DNA of 64,000 nt from Sphingobium naphthae (GTDB taxonomy: Bacteria; Pseudomonadota; Alphaproteobacteria; Sphingomonadales; Sphingomonadaceae), in the NCBI RefSeq assembly GCF_020782235.1, contig NZ_JAJGNO010000003.1:310001-374000 (forward strand). Reading direction: 5' to 3'. Position numbers and translations under genes: made by a program. The first letter of the stretch is position 1, and every line of letters begins with the position of its first letter. Of this stretch, positions 7,482 through 16,094 are shown one piece after another. The notes below the pieces were generated by a model. The model made no database searches and was not told the origin of the DNA. It saw only the letters and a list, made by a program, of their open reading frames with translations.

Positions 7482-8039
7482 ATGGGTGAACCCAAGCCGC
7501 TCGCGTCGCTGACCTCCGGCCTGCTTGCCCGCAAGGGCGCGGCCCAGCCCGCCATGCGCCGCCCGATGCTAGGCTTTGGCCGTGGTCCGGCGACTGCCTT
7601 GCAGCAGGAAGATCTGGGCTGGAACGACATGGGCTTCGATGTCGAGCCCGCGCCGCAGCCCGTCGAGCAGCCGGTCGCGATCGGCCTCACCCCCATGGGC
7701 GCAACGCTGAGCGCGCCGGTGCCCGCCGTGGTGACGGAGCGCGAGGAACTGGCCGAACGGATCGCCGCGACGCCGGCCCCGGTCAAGGCGCCCCGCGCCA
7801 AGGCGGCGAGCCGCACCAAGCCGGAAACCGCGCCCGCGCGCGATCGCAAGGCCGCCTTCACACTGCGCCTCGACGCGGAGCGCCATCTCAAGCTGCGCCT
7901 TGCCAGCGCCGTGACCGGCCGGTCCGCGCAGCAGATTGTGTGCCAGGCGCTGGATGATTTCCTCACGACCCTGCCGGAGATCGACCGGCTGGCCGACCAG
8001 TTGCCGCAGGCGCGGCGCAAGATGACGAAGGGTGGGTAA
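7482..8039 (+). CDS. ribbon-helix-helix-like partner protein of the ParA ATPase
   Basis: A 185-residue protein without signal peptide. The N-terminal two thirds (1-120) is proline/alanine-rich and low complexity. The C-terminal part (about 123-165: AAFTLRLDAERHLKLRLAS, then TGRSAQQIVCQALDDFL) has the beta-strand/helix/helix pattern of RHH DNA-binding proteins. RHH proteins are known ParA partners (ParG, omega, PpfA-type contexts). A flexible N-terminus before an RHH domain could be the ATPase-stimulating segment, as in ParG. It starts 14 bp after parA and the next gene begins 1 bp after its stop. The domain call rests on pattern recognition only. Confidence 0.6.
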   Translation: MGEPKPLASLTSGLLARKGAAQPAMRRPMLGFGRGPATALQQEDLGWNDMGFDVEPAPQPVEQPVAIGLTPMGATLSAPVPAVVTEREELAERIAATPAPVKAPRAKAASRTKPETAPARDRKAAFTLRLDAERHLKLRLASAVTGRSAQQIVCQALDDFLTTLPEIDRLADQLPQARRKMTKGG

Positions 8040-8040
8040 G

Positions 8041-9357
8041 ATGATGATGCGCACGACGTTCGGAAAGGCGGCGATTTCCTCGCTGATCGTCGCCACCACC
8101 ATGGTTGGTTGCTCGGGGGCGGCATTCCACCCCCGCGCCTCCGTGTCGCAGCCCAAGGGCGATCCGGCGAAGCTGGCCGCCAAGGCGGCCGAGGCGCTGG
8201 ACGATCGCGACGCCGATGACGCGGTCCGCTCGGCCGAGGCCGCCGTCCAGCTGGCGCCGCAAAATGCCGGTTATCGCCAGCTTCTGGGCCGCGCCTATGT
8301 GCTGGCCGGGCGCTTCGCTTCGGCGGAGACCGCGCTGTCGGACGCTCTGGCGCTGGGCAGCAGCGACGCGCGCACCATCGTCAGCCTGGCGCTGGTGCAG
8401 GTGGCGCAGCGACGCCCGGAGGCCGCGCGCAGCCTGCTCGCCGGCCACGCCGACACGATCCCTGCATCCGACTATGGCCTGGCGATGGCGATGGCGGGCG
8501 ATGCGGACGAGGGCGTGCGCATCCTCTCGCAGGCGATCCACGATCCCTCCGCCACCGCGCGCACTCGCCAGAATCTGGCCTATGCCTATGCGCTGGCTGG
8601 CCGATGGAAGGATGCGCGGCTGGTCGTCGGCATGGATCTCGATCCGACCGACGCCAACAAGCGCGTCACCGAATGGGCGCAGGTCGCCGCTCCGGGGCTC
8701 GCGCCGCAGCGCGTCGCCGCGCTGATGGGCGTCACGATGAACGACGCCGACCAGGGGCAGCCTGCGATGCTGGCGCTGGCGCCCGCGCCGGCCGCCGATC
8801 CCGTCGCCCTGGCCGCCGCGCCCGAAGCCGCGCCTCAGCCCGATGCGCAGGTCCAGCCGGTGGCGCTCGCGGACGCCGCGCCGCAGGTGCAGCCGGTGCC
8901 CCAACCCGCCGTCCAGGCTGCGCCGATCACGCGCGTCGCCGCGCGCGAAGCCGCGCAGCCCAAGCCGCAGGCGCGCGTCCAGCAGGCCGTCGCACGGCAG
9001 CCGGTCGCCCGCATGCAGAAGGCCGCCTTCATCAAGCCGGTCGGCAATGCCAGCGACTGGGTCGTGCAGCTCGGCGCCTATGACAGCGCCGCCGTCGCGC
9101 GCGAAAAATGGATGGGCATGGCGGGGCGCAACAGCGCGCTGGCGGCCTTCCCGGTGCTGACCAGCCAGGCGACGGTCAAGGGCCGCCTCTATCACCGTCT
9201 CGCCGTCAGCGGCTTTGCCAGCCGTGCCGACGCGATGACCGCGTGCCGCATGATCCGGTCGCAGCGCGGCCAATGCTTCGTGCGCGAAACCGCGCCCAAT
9301 GCGACGCCGCAGCGCTGGGCCGTGTCCGGCCGGGGCCGGCAATACGCCGCGCGCTGA
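8041..9357 (+). CDS. TPR and SPOR-domain lipoprotein
   Basis: About 438 residues. The N-terminus is a lipoprotein-like signal with C24 in TMVGCSG. TPR-like helices follow (KAAEALDDRDADDAVRSAEA, NAGYRQLLGRAYVLAGRF, then FASAETALSDALALG), then an Ala/Pro/Gln-rich linker, and a SPOR domain near the C-terminus (NASDWVVQLGAYDSAAVARE onward). GAAGG about 9 bases before ATG 8041 supports this start; a GTG at 8032 is in frame. It is the third gene of the ParA-RHH operon and should be outer-membrane anchored in the periplasm, binding septal peptidoglycan. A strong terminator follows. Confidence 0.8.
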   Translation: MMMRTTFGKAAISSLIVATTMVGCSGAAFHPRASVSQPKGDPAKLAAKAAEALDDRDADDAVRSAEAAVQLAPQNAGYRQLLGRAYVLAGRFASAETALSDALALGSSDARTIVSLALVQVAQRRPEAARSLLAGHADTIPASDYGLAMAMAGDADEGVRILSQAIHDPSATARTRQNLAYAYALAGRWKDARLVVGMDLDPTDANKRVTEWAQVAAPGLAPQRVAALMGVTMNDADQGQPAMLALAPAPAADPVALAAAPEAAPQPDAQVQPVALADAAPQVQPVPQPAVQAAPITRVAAREAAQPKPQARVQQAVARQPVARMQKAAFIKPVGNASDWVVQLGAYDSAAVAREKWMGMAGRNSALAAFPVLTSQATVKGRLYHRLAVSGFASRADAMTACRMIRSQRGQCFVRETAPNATPQRWAVSGRGRQYAAR

Positions 9358-9380
9358 TCTCTCCCTCCCAAGCGTGACTC

Positions 9381-9418
9381 GAGCGCGCGGAGCCATCCGG
9401 CTTCGCGCGCTTCTTTTT
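9381..9418 (+). terminator. rho-independent terminator of the ParA operon
   Basis: A stem with arms GAGCGCGCG-AGCC and GGCT-CGCGCGCTTC and a 4-base loop, followed directly by TTCTTTTT, 24 bp after the stop of the TPR/SPOR gene. Confidence 0.8.
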
Positions 9419-9441
9419 GCGGCTGTGGCTGTGGAAGAAAC

Positions 9442-9516
9442 TGGCTCCCCGAGTAGGATTCGAACCTACGGCCATTCGATTAACAGTCGAATGCTCTACC
9501 GCTGAGCTATCGGGGA
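9442..9516 (-). tRNA. tRNA-Asn (anticodon GTT)
   Basis: A complete 75-nt cloverleaf including an encoded CCA. Acceptor arms are TCCCCGA and TCGGGGA with discriminator G, the anticodon arm is TTCGA-CTGTTAA-TCGAA (anticodon GTT), and the T arm is GTAGG-TTCGAAT-CCTAC. It reads asparagine codons. An identical copy is at 10675-10749. Confidence 0.97.
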
Positions 9517-9600
9517 GCGGCCCGGATCGCTCCGGGCAGGCGGCGCATATGCAGCGGCGCGTTCCGCTTGGCAAGGGGGCAGGGCGGGTAAATTCGCCCG

Positions 9601-10590
9601 TCAGTCGGTCCCGCCGATGATCCCGGCGAAGAGGGCGGGATCGACATTCGCGCCGGAGATGACGACGACGCGCGCGCCCGCGCAGGGCGGCGCCTTGCCG
9701 GCCAGCAGCGCCGCCAGCGCGACGGCGCCGCCCGGCTCCGTCACCAGCTTCAGTGTCGAAAAGGCGAAGCGCATTGCGTCGCGCACCTCTGCGTCGGTGA
9801 CGGCGAGGCCGCCGGCCAGCAGCGCATTATTGATGGGGAAGGTGAGGGCCCCGGGGCTGGGCGCCAGCAAGGCGTCGCAGATCGAACGGGCGTCCTTCGC
9901 CACCTCCTCGCGCACGCCGCTGCGCAGCGATCGCGCTGTATCGTCAAAGTTCTCGGGTTCGACGCTGTAAAGGGCGATGTCCGGCCGTGACGCCGCGGCC
10001 GCCGTGGCGATGCCCGACACCAGCCCGCCCCCGCCGCAGCAGACCAGGATCTGGCCGATGTCGGCATTCATTTCCTGCGCCTGCGCCAATATCTCCAGCC
10101 CGACGCTGCCCTGGCCCGCCATGACATGGGGATCGTCGAAGGAGGGGACCAGCGTCGCGCCGCTTTCGCGCGCCAGGCGGGTGGCGATCTCCTCGCGGCT
10201 TTCGGTCAGCCGGTCATAGGGGATGATGCGCGCGCCCAGCGCCCGCGTGTTGGCCGCCTTGATCGCCGGCGCGTCGGCCGGCATGACGATCGTCGCCGGT
10301 ATGTCCAGCATGCGGGCGGCGCAGGCCACGCCCTGCGCATGATTGCCCGACGACCAGGCGACGACGCCCGCCGCCTTTTCCGGCGGCGACAGGCGGGCGA
10401 GCCGGTTATAGGCGCCGCGAAACTTGAACGACCCGGTGTGCTGCGCGCCTTCGAACTTGACGAGGGTGCGGCCGCCGACGCGCGCGTTCAGCGCCAGATT
10501 TTCGATGAGCGGCGTGCGCACCGCCACGCCCTCCAGCAGGCGCGCGGCATCCCGCACATCGTCGATCTGAATGGCGGGGGAATCGGGCAT
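9601..10590 (-). CDS. threonine/serine dehydratase (PLP fold type II)
   Basis: A 329-residue PLP enzyme. The cofactor lysine is K56 in TGSFKFRGA, the substrate loop is SSGNHAQGVA, and the phosphate-binding glycine loop is CGGGGLVSG. It deaminates L-threonine and/or L-serine to the 2-oxo acid and ammonia. The length of about 330 without a C-terminal ACT domain points to a catabolic TdcB-like or serine/hydroxyaspartate dehydratase rather than the feedback-regulated biosynthetic IlvA. It is monocistronic and sits between two identical tRNA-Asn genes on the same strand. The exact substrate cannot be decided here. Confidence 0.85.
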   Translation of the reverse strand: MPDSPAIQIDDVRDAARLLEGVAVRTPLIENLALNARVGGRTLVKFEGAQHTGSFKFRGAYNRLARLSPPEKAAGVVAWSSGNHAQGVACAARMLDIPATIVMPADAPAIKAANTRALGARIIPYDRLTESREEIATRLARESGATLVPSFDDPHVMAGQGSVGLEILAQAQEMNADIGQILVCCGGGGLVSGIATAAAASRPDIALYSVEPENFDDTARSLRSGVREEVAKDARSICDALLAPSPGALTFPINNALLAGGLAVTDAEVRDAMRFAFSTLKLVTEPGGAVALAALLAGKAPPCAGARVVVISGANVDPALFAGIIGGTD

Positions 10591-10674
10591 CGAACACTCC
10601 TGGCTGCCCGCCTGCCATAGACGGGAAGCACGGCGCCTGTCAGCGAGGGATCGATGCGAAAGCGGTTTGGAAAG

Positions 10675-10749
10675 TGGCTCCCCGAGTAGGATTCGAACCT
10701 ACGGCCATTCGATTAACAGTCGAATGCTCTACCGCTGAGCTATCGGGGA
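10675..10749 (-). tRNA. tRNA-Asn (anticodon GTT), second identical copy
   Basis: Base-for-base identical to the tRNA at 9442-9516 across the 75 nt, with the same acceptor, anticodon (CTGTTAA loop, GTT) and T arms and encoded CCA. The flanking sequences differ after a few bases. Confidence 0.97.
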
Positions 10750-10841
10750 GCAACCCGGCTTCCGCCGGGCAGGCCGCGCCTATAGCAGTGGCTTTCCGGC
10801 AATGGCAAGCGGCAAATTGCGGAAATCTTGCGCCGGACCCG

Positions 10842-11618
10842 TCAGGCGATGAACTGTTCGGCCGCGATCCGATCGTCCAGCGTATGTTCGGGATCGAACA
10901 ACAGGGTCAGCGGCGTGGTGCGGTCGATGCGTACCTCCACCTGCGCGACGTCGCGCACTTCGCGCTGGTCGGCGACGGCGCTGACCGGCCGCTTGACCGG
11001 GTTGAGGACGGAAAAACGGATCTGCGTGGCTTCGGGCAGGATCGCGCCGCGCCAGCGCCGCGGGCGGAAAGGGCTGATCGGGGTCAGCGCCACCAACGCC
11101 GACCCCAGCGGCAGGATCGGGCCATGGGCGGACAGATTATAGGCGGTGGAGCCGGCCGGCGTCGCCACCAGCACGCCGTCGCACACCAGTTCAGGCAGGA
11201 CGATGCGGCCATTCACCTCCACCTCCAGCTTGGCGGTCTGGCGGGTTTCGCGCAGCAGCGACACTTCGTTGATCGCGGGGATGGAAAATTGTTCGCCATC
11301 GACGGTGTCGACCGTCATGCGCAGCGGATTGACCTTGAAGCTCTTGGCTCTGGCCAGACGCTGGTCCAGCCCATCGAGCCGCCATTCGTTCATCAGGAAA
11401 CCGACCGTACCCAGGTTCATGCCAAAGACCGGCATGATGCGCCGCCCCTCCAGCATGGCGTGCAGCGTCTGGAGCATGAAGCCGTCGCCGCCCAGCGCGA
11501 CGATCATGTCCGCCTCCTCCACCGGGGCGAAGTCATAGACGGCGCGCAGCCTTTCCTCCGCCGCGCGGGCCGCCGGGGTAGGGGACGCGACCAGGGCGCG
11601 CCGCGGGTCGCCGCTCAT
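10842..11618 (-). CDS. nadK: NAD kinase
   Basis: A 258-residue protein with the NAD kinase GGDG motif at residues 43-46 (LGGDGFMLQ), the NLGTVGFLMNE block, the NE motif (INEVSL) and the glycine-rich CDGVLVATPAGSTAYNLSA segment. It phosphorylates NAD to NADP with ATP, feeding the cell NADPH pool. Length is close to the usual alphaproteobacterial NadK (about 255). The start overlaps the moaA stop by 4 bp, so it is translationally coupled to it. Confidence 0.95.
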   Translation of the reverse strand: MSGDPRRALVASPTPAARAAEERLRAVYDFAPVEEADMIVALGGDGFMLQTLHAMLEGRRIMPVFGMNLGTVGFLMNEWRLDGLDQRLARAKSFKVNPLRMTVDTVDGEQFSIPAINEVSLLRETRQTAKLEVEVNGRIVLPELVCDGVLVATPAGSTAYNLSAHGPILPLGSALVALTPISPFRPRRWRGAILPEATQIRFSVLNPVKRPVSAVADQREVRDVAQVEVRIDRTTPLTLLFDPEHTLDDRIAAEQFIA

Positions 11619-12637
11619 CCGCCGGTCACGCTCATATGGCGGCGAGTGGCGGCGGGCGCATTGGCGCCGATGCGGAAGTCATGAGCGGCGGGCTTGAGGC
11701 GCAGCGCGCGATCGACCAGCGGCTGCACCGCATCCAGCCCGCCCTCGCGCAGCGCCGCCTTGAAGTCGACATGATCCTCATGGCCCAGGCACATGAAGAT
11801 CTTGCCTTCGCAGGTCATGCGAATGCGGTTGCAGTCGGCGCAGAAATTGCGGGTCAGCGGCGTGATGAGGCCCAGCCGCGCGCGCATGCCCGCCACCGCG
11901 TGATAGCGGGACGGGCCGCCGGTGCGATGCGCGATGGGGGTCAGGGGATGCTGCGCCGCGATGCCGTCGACCACCTGCGTCAGCGGGAGGTAATGATCGG
12001 TCCGGTCCTCCCCCGTGTCGCCCAGGGGCATGGTCTCGATCAGGCTGAGGTCGAAGCCCTGGCTGTCGCACCAGCGCAGCATCGGCAGGATTTCGTCGTC
12101 GTTGATGCCCTTGAGCGCCACCATGTTGATCTTCACGGCGAGGCCTGCGGCGCGGGCGGCGTCCAGCCCCGCAAATACCTGGTCCAGCCGGCCGCCGCGC
12201 GTCACATCGGCGAACCGATCGGGATCGCGGCTGTCCAGGCTGACATTGACGCGCCGCACGCCGGCATCGAACAACTCCTGGGCATGGACGTCGAGCCGAG
12301 TCGCATTGGTGGTGAGGGTGAGTTCATCCAGCCCCTGACCCAGATGGCGGCCGATGCGCCGGACGAGATCGCCGATGTCGCGCCGCACCAGCGGCTCGCC
12401 GCCTGTCAGGCGGATCTTCGTCACTCCGCGCGCGATGAAGAGATCGGCGAGCAGCGCGATCTCCTCAAGCGTCAGCACCTGGTTCTTGGGCAGGAACTGC
12501 ATCCGCTCCGCCATGCAATAGCGGCAGCGCAGGTCGCACCGATCCGTCACCGAAATCCGCAAATAGCTGATCCGGCGGCCCAGACCGTCGACCAGAGGCG
12601 ATGGCTGGGACTGGGACGAAGGGGCGGCTATGGCCAT
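11615..12637 (-). CDS. moaA: GTP 3',8-cyclase
   Basis: A 340-residue radical SAM enzyme. The N-terminal cluster CxxxCxxC is C34, C38 and C41 (TDRCDLRCRYC). The C-terminal cluster lies in NFCADCNRIRMTCEG, and the protein ends with the catalytic GG dipeptide. It makes 3',8-cyclo-GTP, the first step of molybdenum cofactor synthesis. It is upstream of and overlaps nadK by 4 bp; no other moa genes are in the window. Confidence 0.97.
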   Translation of the reverse strand: MAIAAPSSQSQPSPLVDGLGRRISYLRISVTDRCDLRCRYCMAERMQFLPKNQVLTLEEIALLADLFIARGVTKIRLTGGEPLVRRDIGDLVRRIGRHLGQGLDELTLTTNATRLDVHAQELFDAGVRRVNVSLDSRDPDRFADVTRGGRLDQVFAGLDAARAAGLAVKINMVALKGINDDEILPMLRWCDSQGFDLSLIETMPLGDTGEDRTDHYLPLTQVVDGIAAQHPLTPIAHRTGGPSRYHAVAGMRARLGLITPLTRNFCADCNRIRMTCEGKIFMCLGHEDHVDFKAALREGGLDAVQPLVDRALRLKPAAHDFRIGANAPAATRRHMSVTGG

Positions 12638-12730
12638 GGGGCATAGCTAGGCGATGGTCATTGCGGGTGCAAGCACCCCGGTTGCGGTGACGCGAACGGG
12701 TCGGTAACGCCTTGCTGATAGGACGGCGCG

Positions 12731-14767
12731 ATGCGCGGCGTCGGGGAGACACAGAGAGTGGGCGGGGACGCCGCATCGGCCATACAGCATAGCCTGTTCA
12801 TCCTGTCGCCCCGGGACCGCGACGGCCTGTCGCAGGCGGCGCAGGCGATTGGCTGGCGCGCGATCGGCGCGCGGCGGCCGCGCGACGCGCCGCAACGCTT
12901 CCTGCGCAGCGAAGCGCAGATCGCGCTCATCGATCTGCGCCGGGGCGGCGATCCCGATGCGTTGCTCGCGCCGCTGGTGCCGGCAATGGAAGCGGGCGGC
13001 GGTGCGCTGATCCTGCTGCTGGATGACGCCGAGGAAGCACGCGTGCCCGCTCTGCTCGCCGCTGGCGCCACCCACTATCTGCTCGCACCCTTCACCCCCG
13101 ATGGTCTGCGCGCCGTGCTGGCGTCGGCGCAGCGGCTGGTGGAAAGACTGGGTGGCGAGCAGGGCGCGCGGCAGCGGGCGCAGCGCATCCGCCGCGGCGA
13201 CGCGCTGTACTGGCAATTGGGGAGCGACGGGCTGCTGCGCGTCAGCGAGGCGCTGGCGCGGCATCTGGCGCTCGACGCGCCGACGCTGACCCCGGCCGCG
13301 CTGATGCGGCAATTGCCGCGAGCGGAGCGGGCGGGTGTGCTGACGGCGCTGCGGGCGATGGCGCGCACGGGGCGCCCGGCGTCCCTGGCCCACGGCCTGC
13401 CCGACCGGCCGGGCGACCGGCTGGTCCATCATCTGCGGATCGAGGATGGGCAGATCGCGGCGGATGTCGAATGGCTGTCCGACCAGCATGAGCGGGACAG
13501 CAGCAGCCGCGACTATCTGACCGGACTGCGATCGCGCCAGGCGGCGCTGGAATGGCTGGACCGGCGCGTCGGCCTGCCGACGACGGTGCTGCTGCTGTCG
13601 ATCAGCCAATTCGAGCGGATGAACGCAGCCTATGGGCAAGTGGTGGGCGACGCGTTGCTGGGGCGGATCGCGCGCCGGATCGAACGGATGGTGGATGATG
13701 TCGCGCCCGGCGCGATGGTCGCGCGGATCGCGGGCACCGAATTTCTGGTGGGTCTGGCCGGGGAGCCCGGCAGTGGCGATCGCGCCACATTCCTGGCGCG
13801 CCAGCTGATCGGTGCGATCGGGCGGCCGTTCAGCGCCGGCGATCACCTGATCCGCCTGATCGCGCGATGCGGCATCGCCCAGGCGCGCAGCGAGGATGAC
13901 GCGACTCATTTGCTGCGGCGCGCGGGCATGGCGCTGGCCGATGCGCGGCAGGCGGGGGGCGAGGGCATTCGCATATTGTCCGCCGACAAGCAGAGCCGGC
14001 AGGTCGACCCCGACCGGCTGGAGACGGACCTTCGCCTGGCGCTGGACCGGGGCGAGATCGGCATCGTGTTCCAGCCGCAATATCCGGTCCATTCCGAGCT
14101 GATCAGCGGAGTGGAGGCGCTCGCTCGCTGGAATCATCCCCATTATGGGCCGCTGGGCGCGGGCATCCTCTTCGCGACGGCCGAGCGGTCCGACTATATG
14201 CTGCCGCTATCCGCCCATATCTTGGGCGAAGCGCTGCGGCAGGCGGCGGCCTGGCCGCGCGCGCTGGCGGACCTGCGCCTGTCGATCAACGTCACCGCTG
14301 CCGACATCGCGCAGCCGCGCTTCATGCCCGACCTGCTCGACTTGGTGGATCGCAGCGGATTCCCGCGCGCGCGACTGACGGTGGAAATCACCGAAAGCGG
14401 GCTGATCCATGACGTGGATGCGGCGGCAAGGCTGCTGCGCGCGCTGCGCAGCGAGGGGCTGGCGGTCGCGATCGACGATTTCGGCACCGGCTATTCCAGC
14501 CTGGCCTATCTCAAGTCGCTGCCGCTCGATTATCTGAAGATCGACAGTGGCCTGGCGCAGGACATCGCCGGCACCGCGCGGGACCGGATTATCGTGCGCG
14601 GGGTCATTCACATGGCCAAGTCGCTGGGGCTGAAGGTGATCGCCGAAGGGGTGGAGACCGAGCAGCAGCTGGACCTGCTCGCCCGCGAAGGCTGCGATTA
14701 TTACCAGGGCTTCCTGCGATCGGCGGGCATTTCTTCGGCCGAACTGGTGGCGCTGGTTCTCGCATAA
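12731..14767 (+). CDS. c-di-GMP phosphodiesterase with degenerate GGDEF and N-terminal receiver-like domain
   Basis: A 678-residue protein. Residues about 20-135 look like a receiver-like fold (LFILSPRDRDG ... ALIDLRRGG ... THYLLAPFTPDGLRAVL). A GGDEF domain follows (DYLTGLRSRQ ... VARIAGTEF, about 255-420) in which the catalytic motif is AGTEF, so cyclase activity is unlikely. The EAL domain (about 435-675) keeps VEALARW, the ITES glutamate, DDFGTGYSSLAYLK, the KID lysine and EGVET, so it should hydrolyse c-di-GMP. No membrane segment is seen. It is convergent with metK and shares a bidirectional terminator. Confidence 0.88.
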   Translation: MRGVGETQRVGGDAASAIQHSLFILSPRDRDGLSQAAQAIGWRAIGARRPRDAPQRFLRSEAQIALIDLRRGGDPDALLAPLVPAMEAGGGALILLLDDAEEARVPALLAAGATHYLLAPFTPDGLRAVLASAQRLVERLGGEQGARQRAQRIRRGDALYWQLGSDGLLRVSEALARHLALDAPTLTPAALMRQLPRAERAGVLTALRAMARTGRPASLAHGLPDRPGDRLVHHLRIEDGQIAADVEWLSDQHERDSSSRDYLTGLRSRQAALEWLDRRVGLPTTVLLLSISQFERMNAAYGQVVGDALLGRIARRIERMVDDVAPGAMVARIAGTEFLVGLAGEPGSGDRATFLARQLIGAIGRPFSAGDHLIRLIARCGIAQARSEDDATHLLRRAGMALADARQAGGEGIRILSADKQSRQVDPDRLETDLRLALDRGEIGIVFQPQYPVHSELISGVEALARWNHPHYGPLGAGILFATAERSDYMLPLSAHILGEALRQAAAWPRALADLRLSINVTAADIAQPRFMPDLLDLVDRSGFPRARLTVEITESGLIHDVDAAARLLRALRSEGLAVAIDDFGTGYSSLAYLKSLPLDYLKIDSGLAQDIAGTARDRIIVRGVIHMAKSLGLKVIAEGVETEQQLDLLAREGCDYYQGFLRSAGISSAELVALVLA

Positions 14768-14770
14768 GGA

Positions 14771-14800
14771 AAAAGGCGCAGGACACGTCCCGCGCCTTTC
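14771..14800. terminator. bidirectional terminator between the EAL gene and metK
   Basis: A hairpin with arms AAAGGCGC (14772-14779) and GCGCCTTT (14792-14799), extended inward by GGAC/GTCC across one mismatch. On the minus strand it is followed by a T run (reading out of metK), and on the plus strand by TTTCTC. Confidence 0.75.
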
Positions 14801-14829
14801 TCAATCGGTTGCGTCAGCGAAAGCCGGGC

Positions 14830-16035
<1,206 letters not shown>

Positions 16036-16065
16036 GGTTGCTCCAGTCTGATGCTGTGTCTGCGT

Positions 16066-16081
16066 ATAAAGAAATCTTTAT
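16066..16081. promoter_or_regulatory. palindromic operator before metK, SahR/SamR-like
   Basis: The 16-bp sequence ATAAAGAAATCTTTAT is a 7-bp inverted repeat around AA, 30 bp upstream of the metK start, and AT-rich in a GC-rich genome. It resembles the site I recall for ArsR-family methionine-cycle regulators SahR/SamR of Proteobacteria (CATATAAAGA-TCTTTATATG type). The palindrome is seen directly; the regulator assignment is from memory of the motif. Confidence 0.6.
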
Positions 16082-16094
16082 GTGCAGGGACGCC

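Noticed and set aside
9442..10749. The tRNA-Asn pair as att sites of an integrated element
   Set aside because: The repeated sequence is a full tRNA, not a partial 3' end, and the DNA between holds only an ordinary dehydratase with no integrase.
16036..16094. SAM riboswitch before metK
   Set aside because: The gap is only 59 bp and shows a protein-type palindrome rather than the conserved stems of a SAM-sensing RNA.
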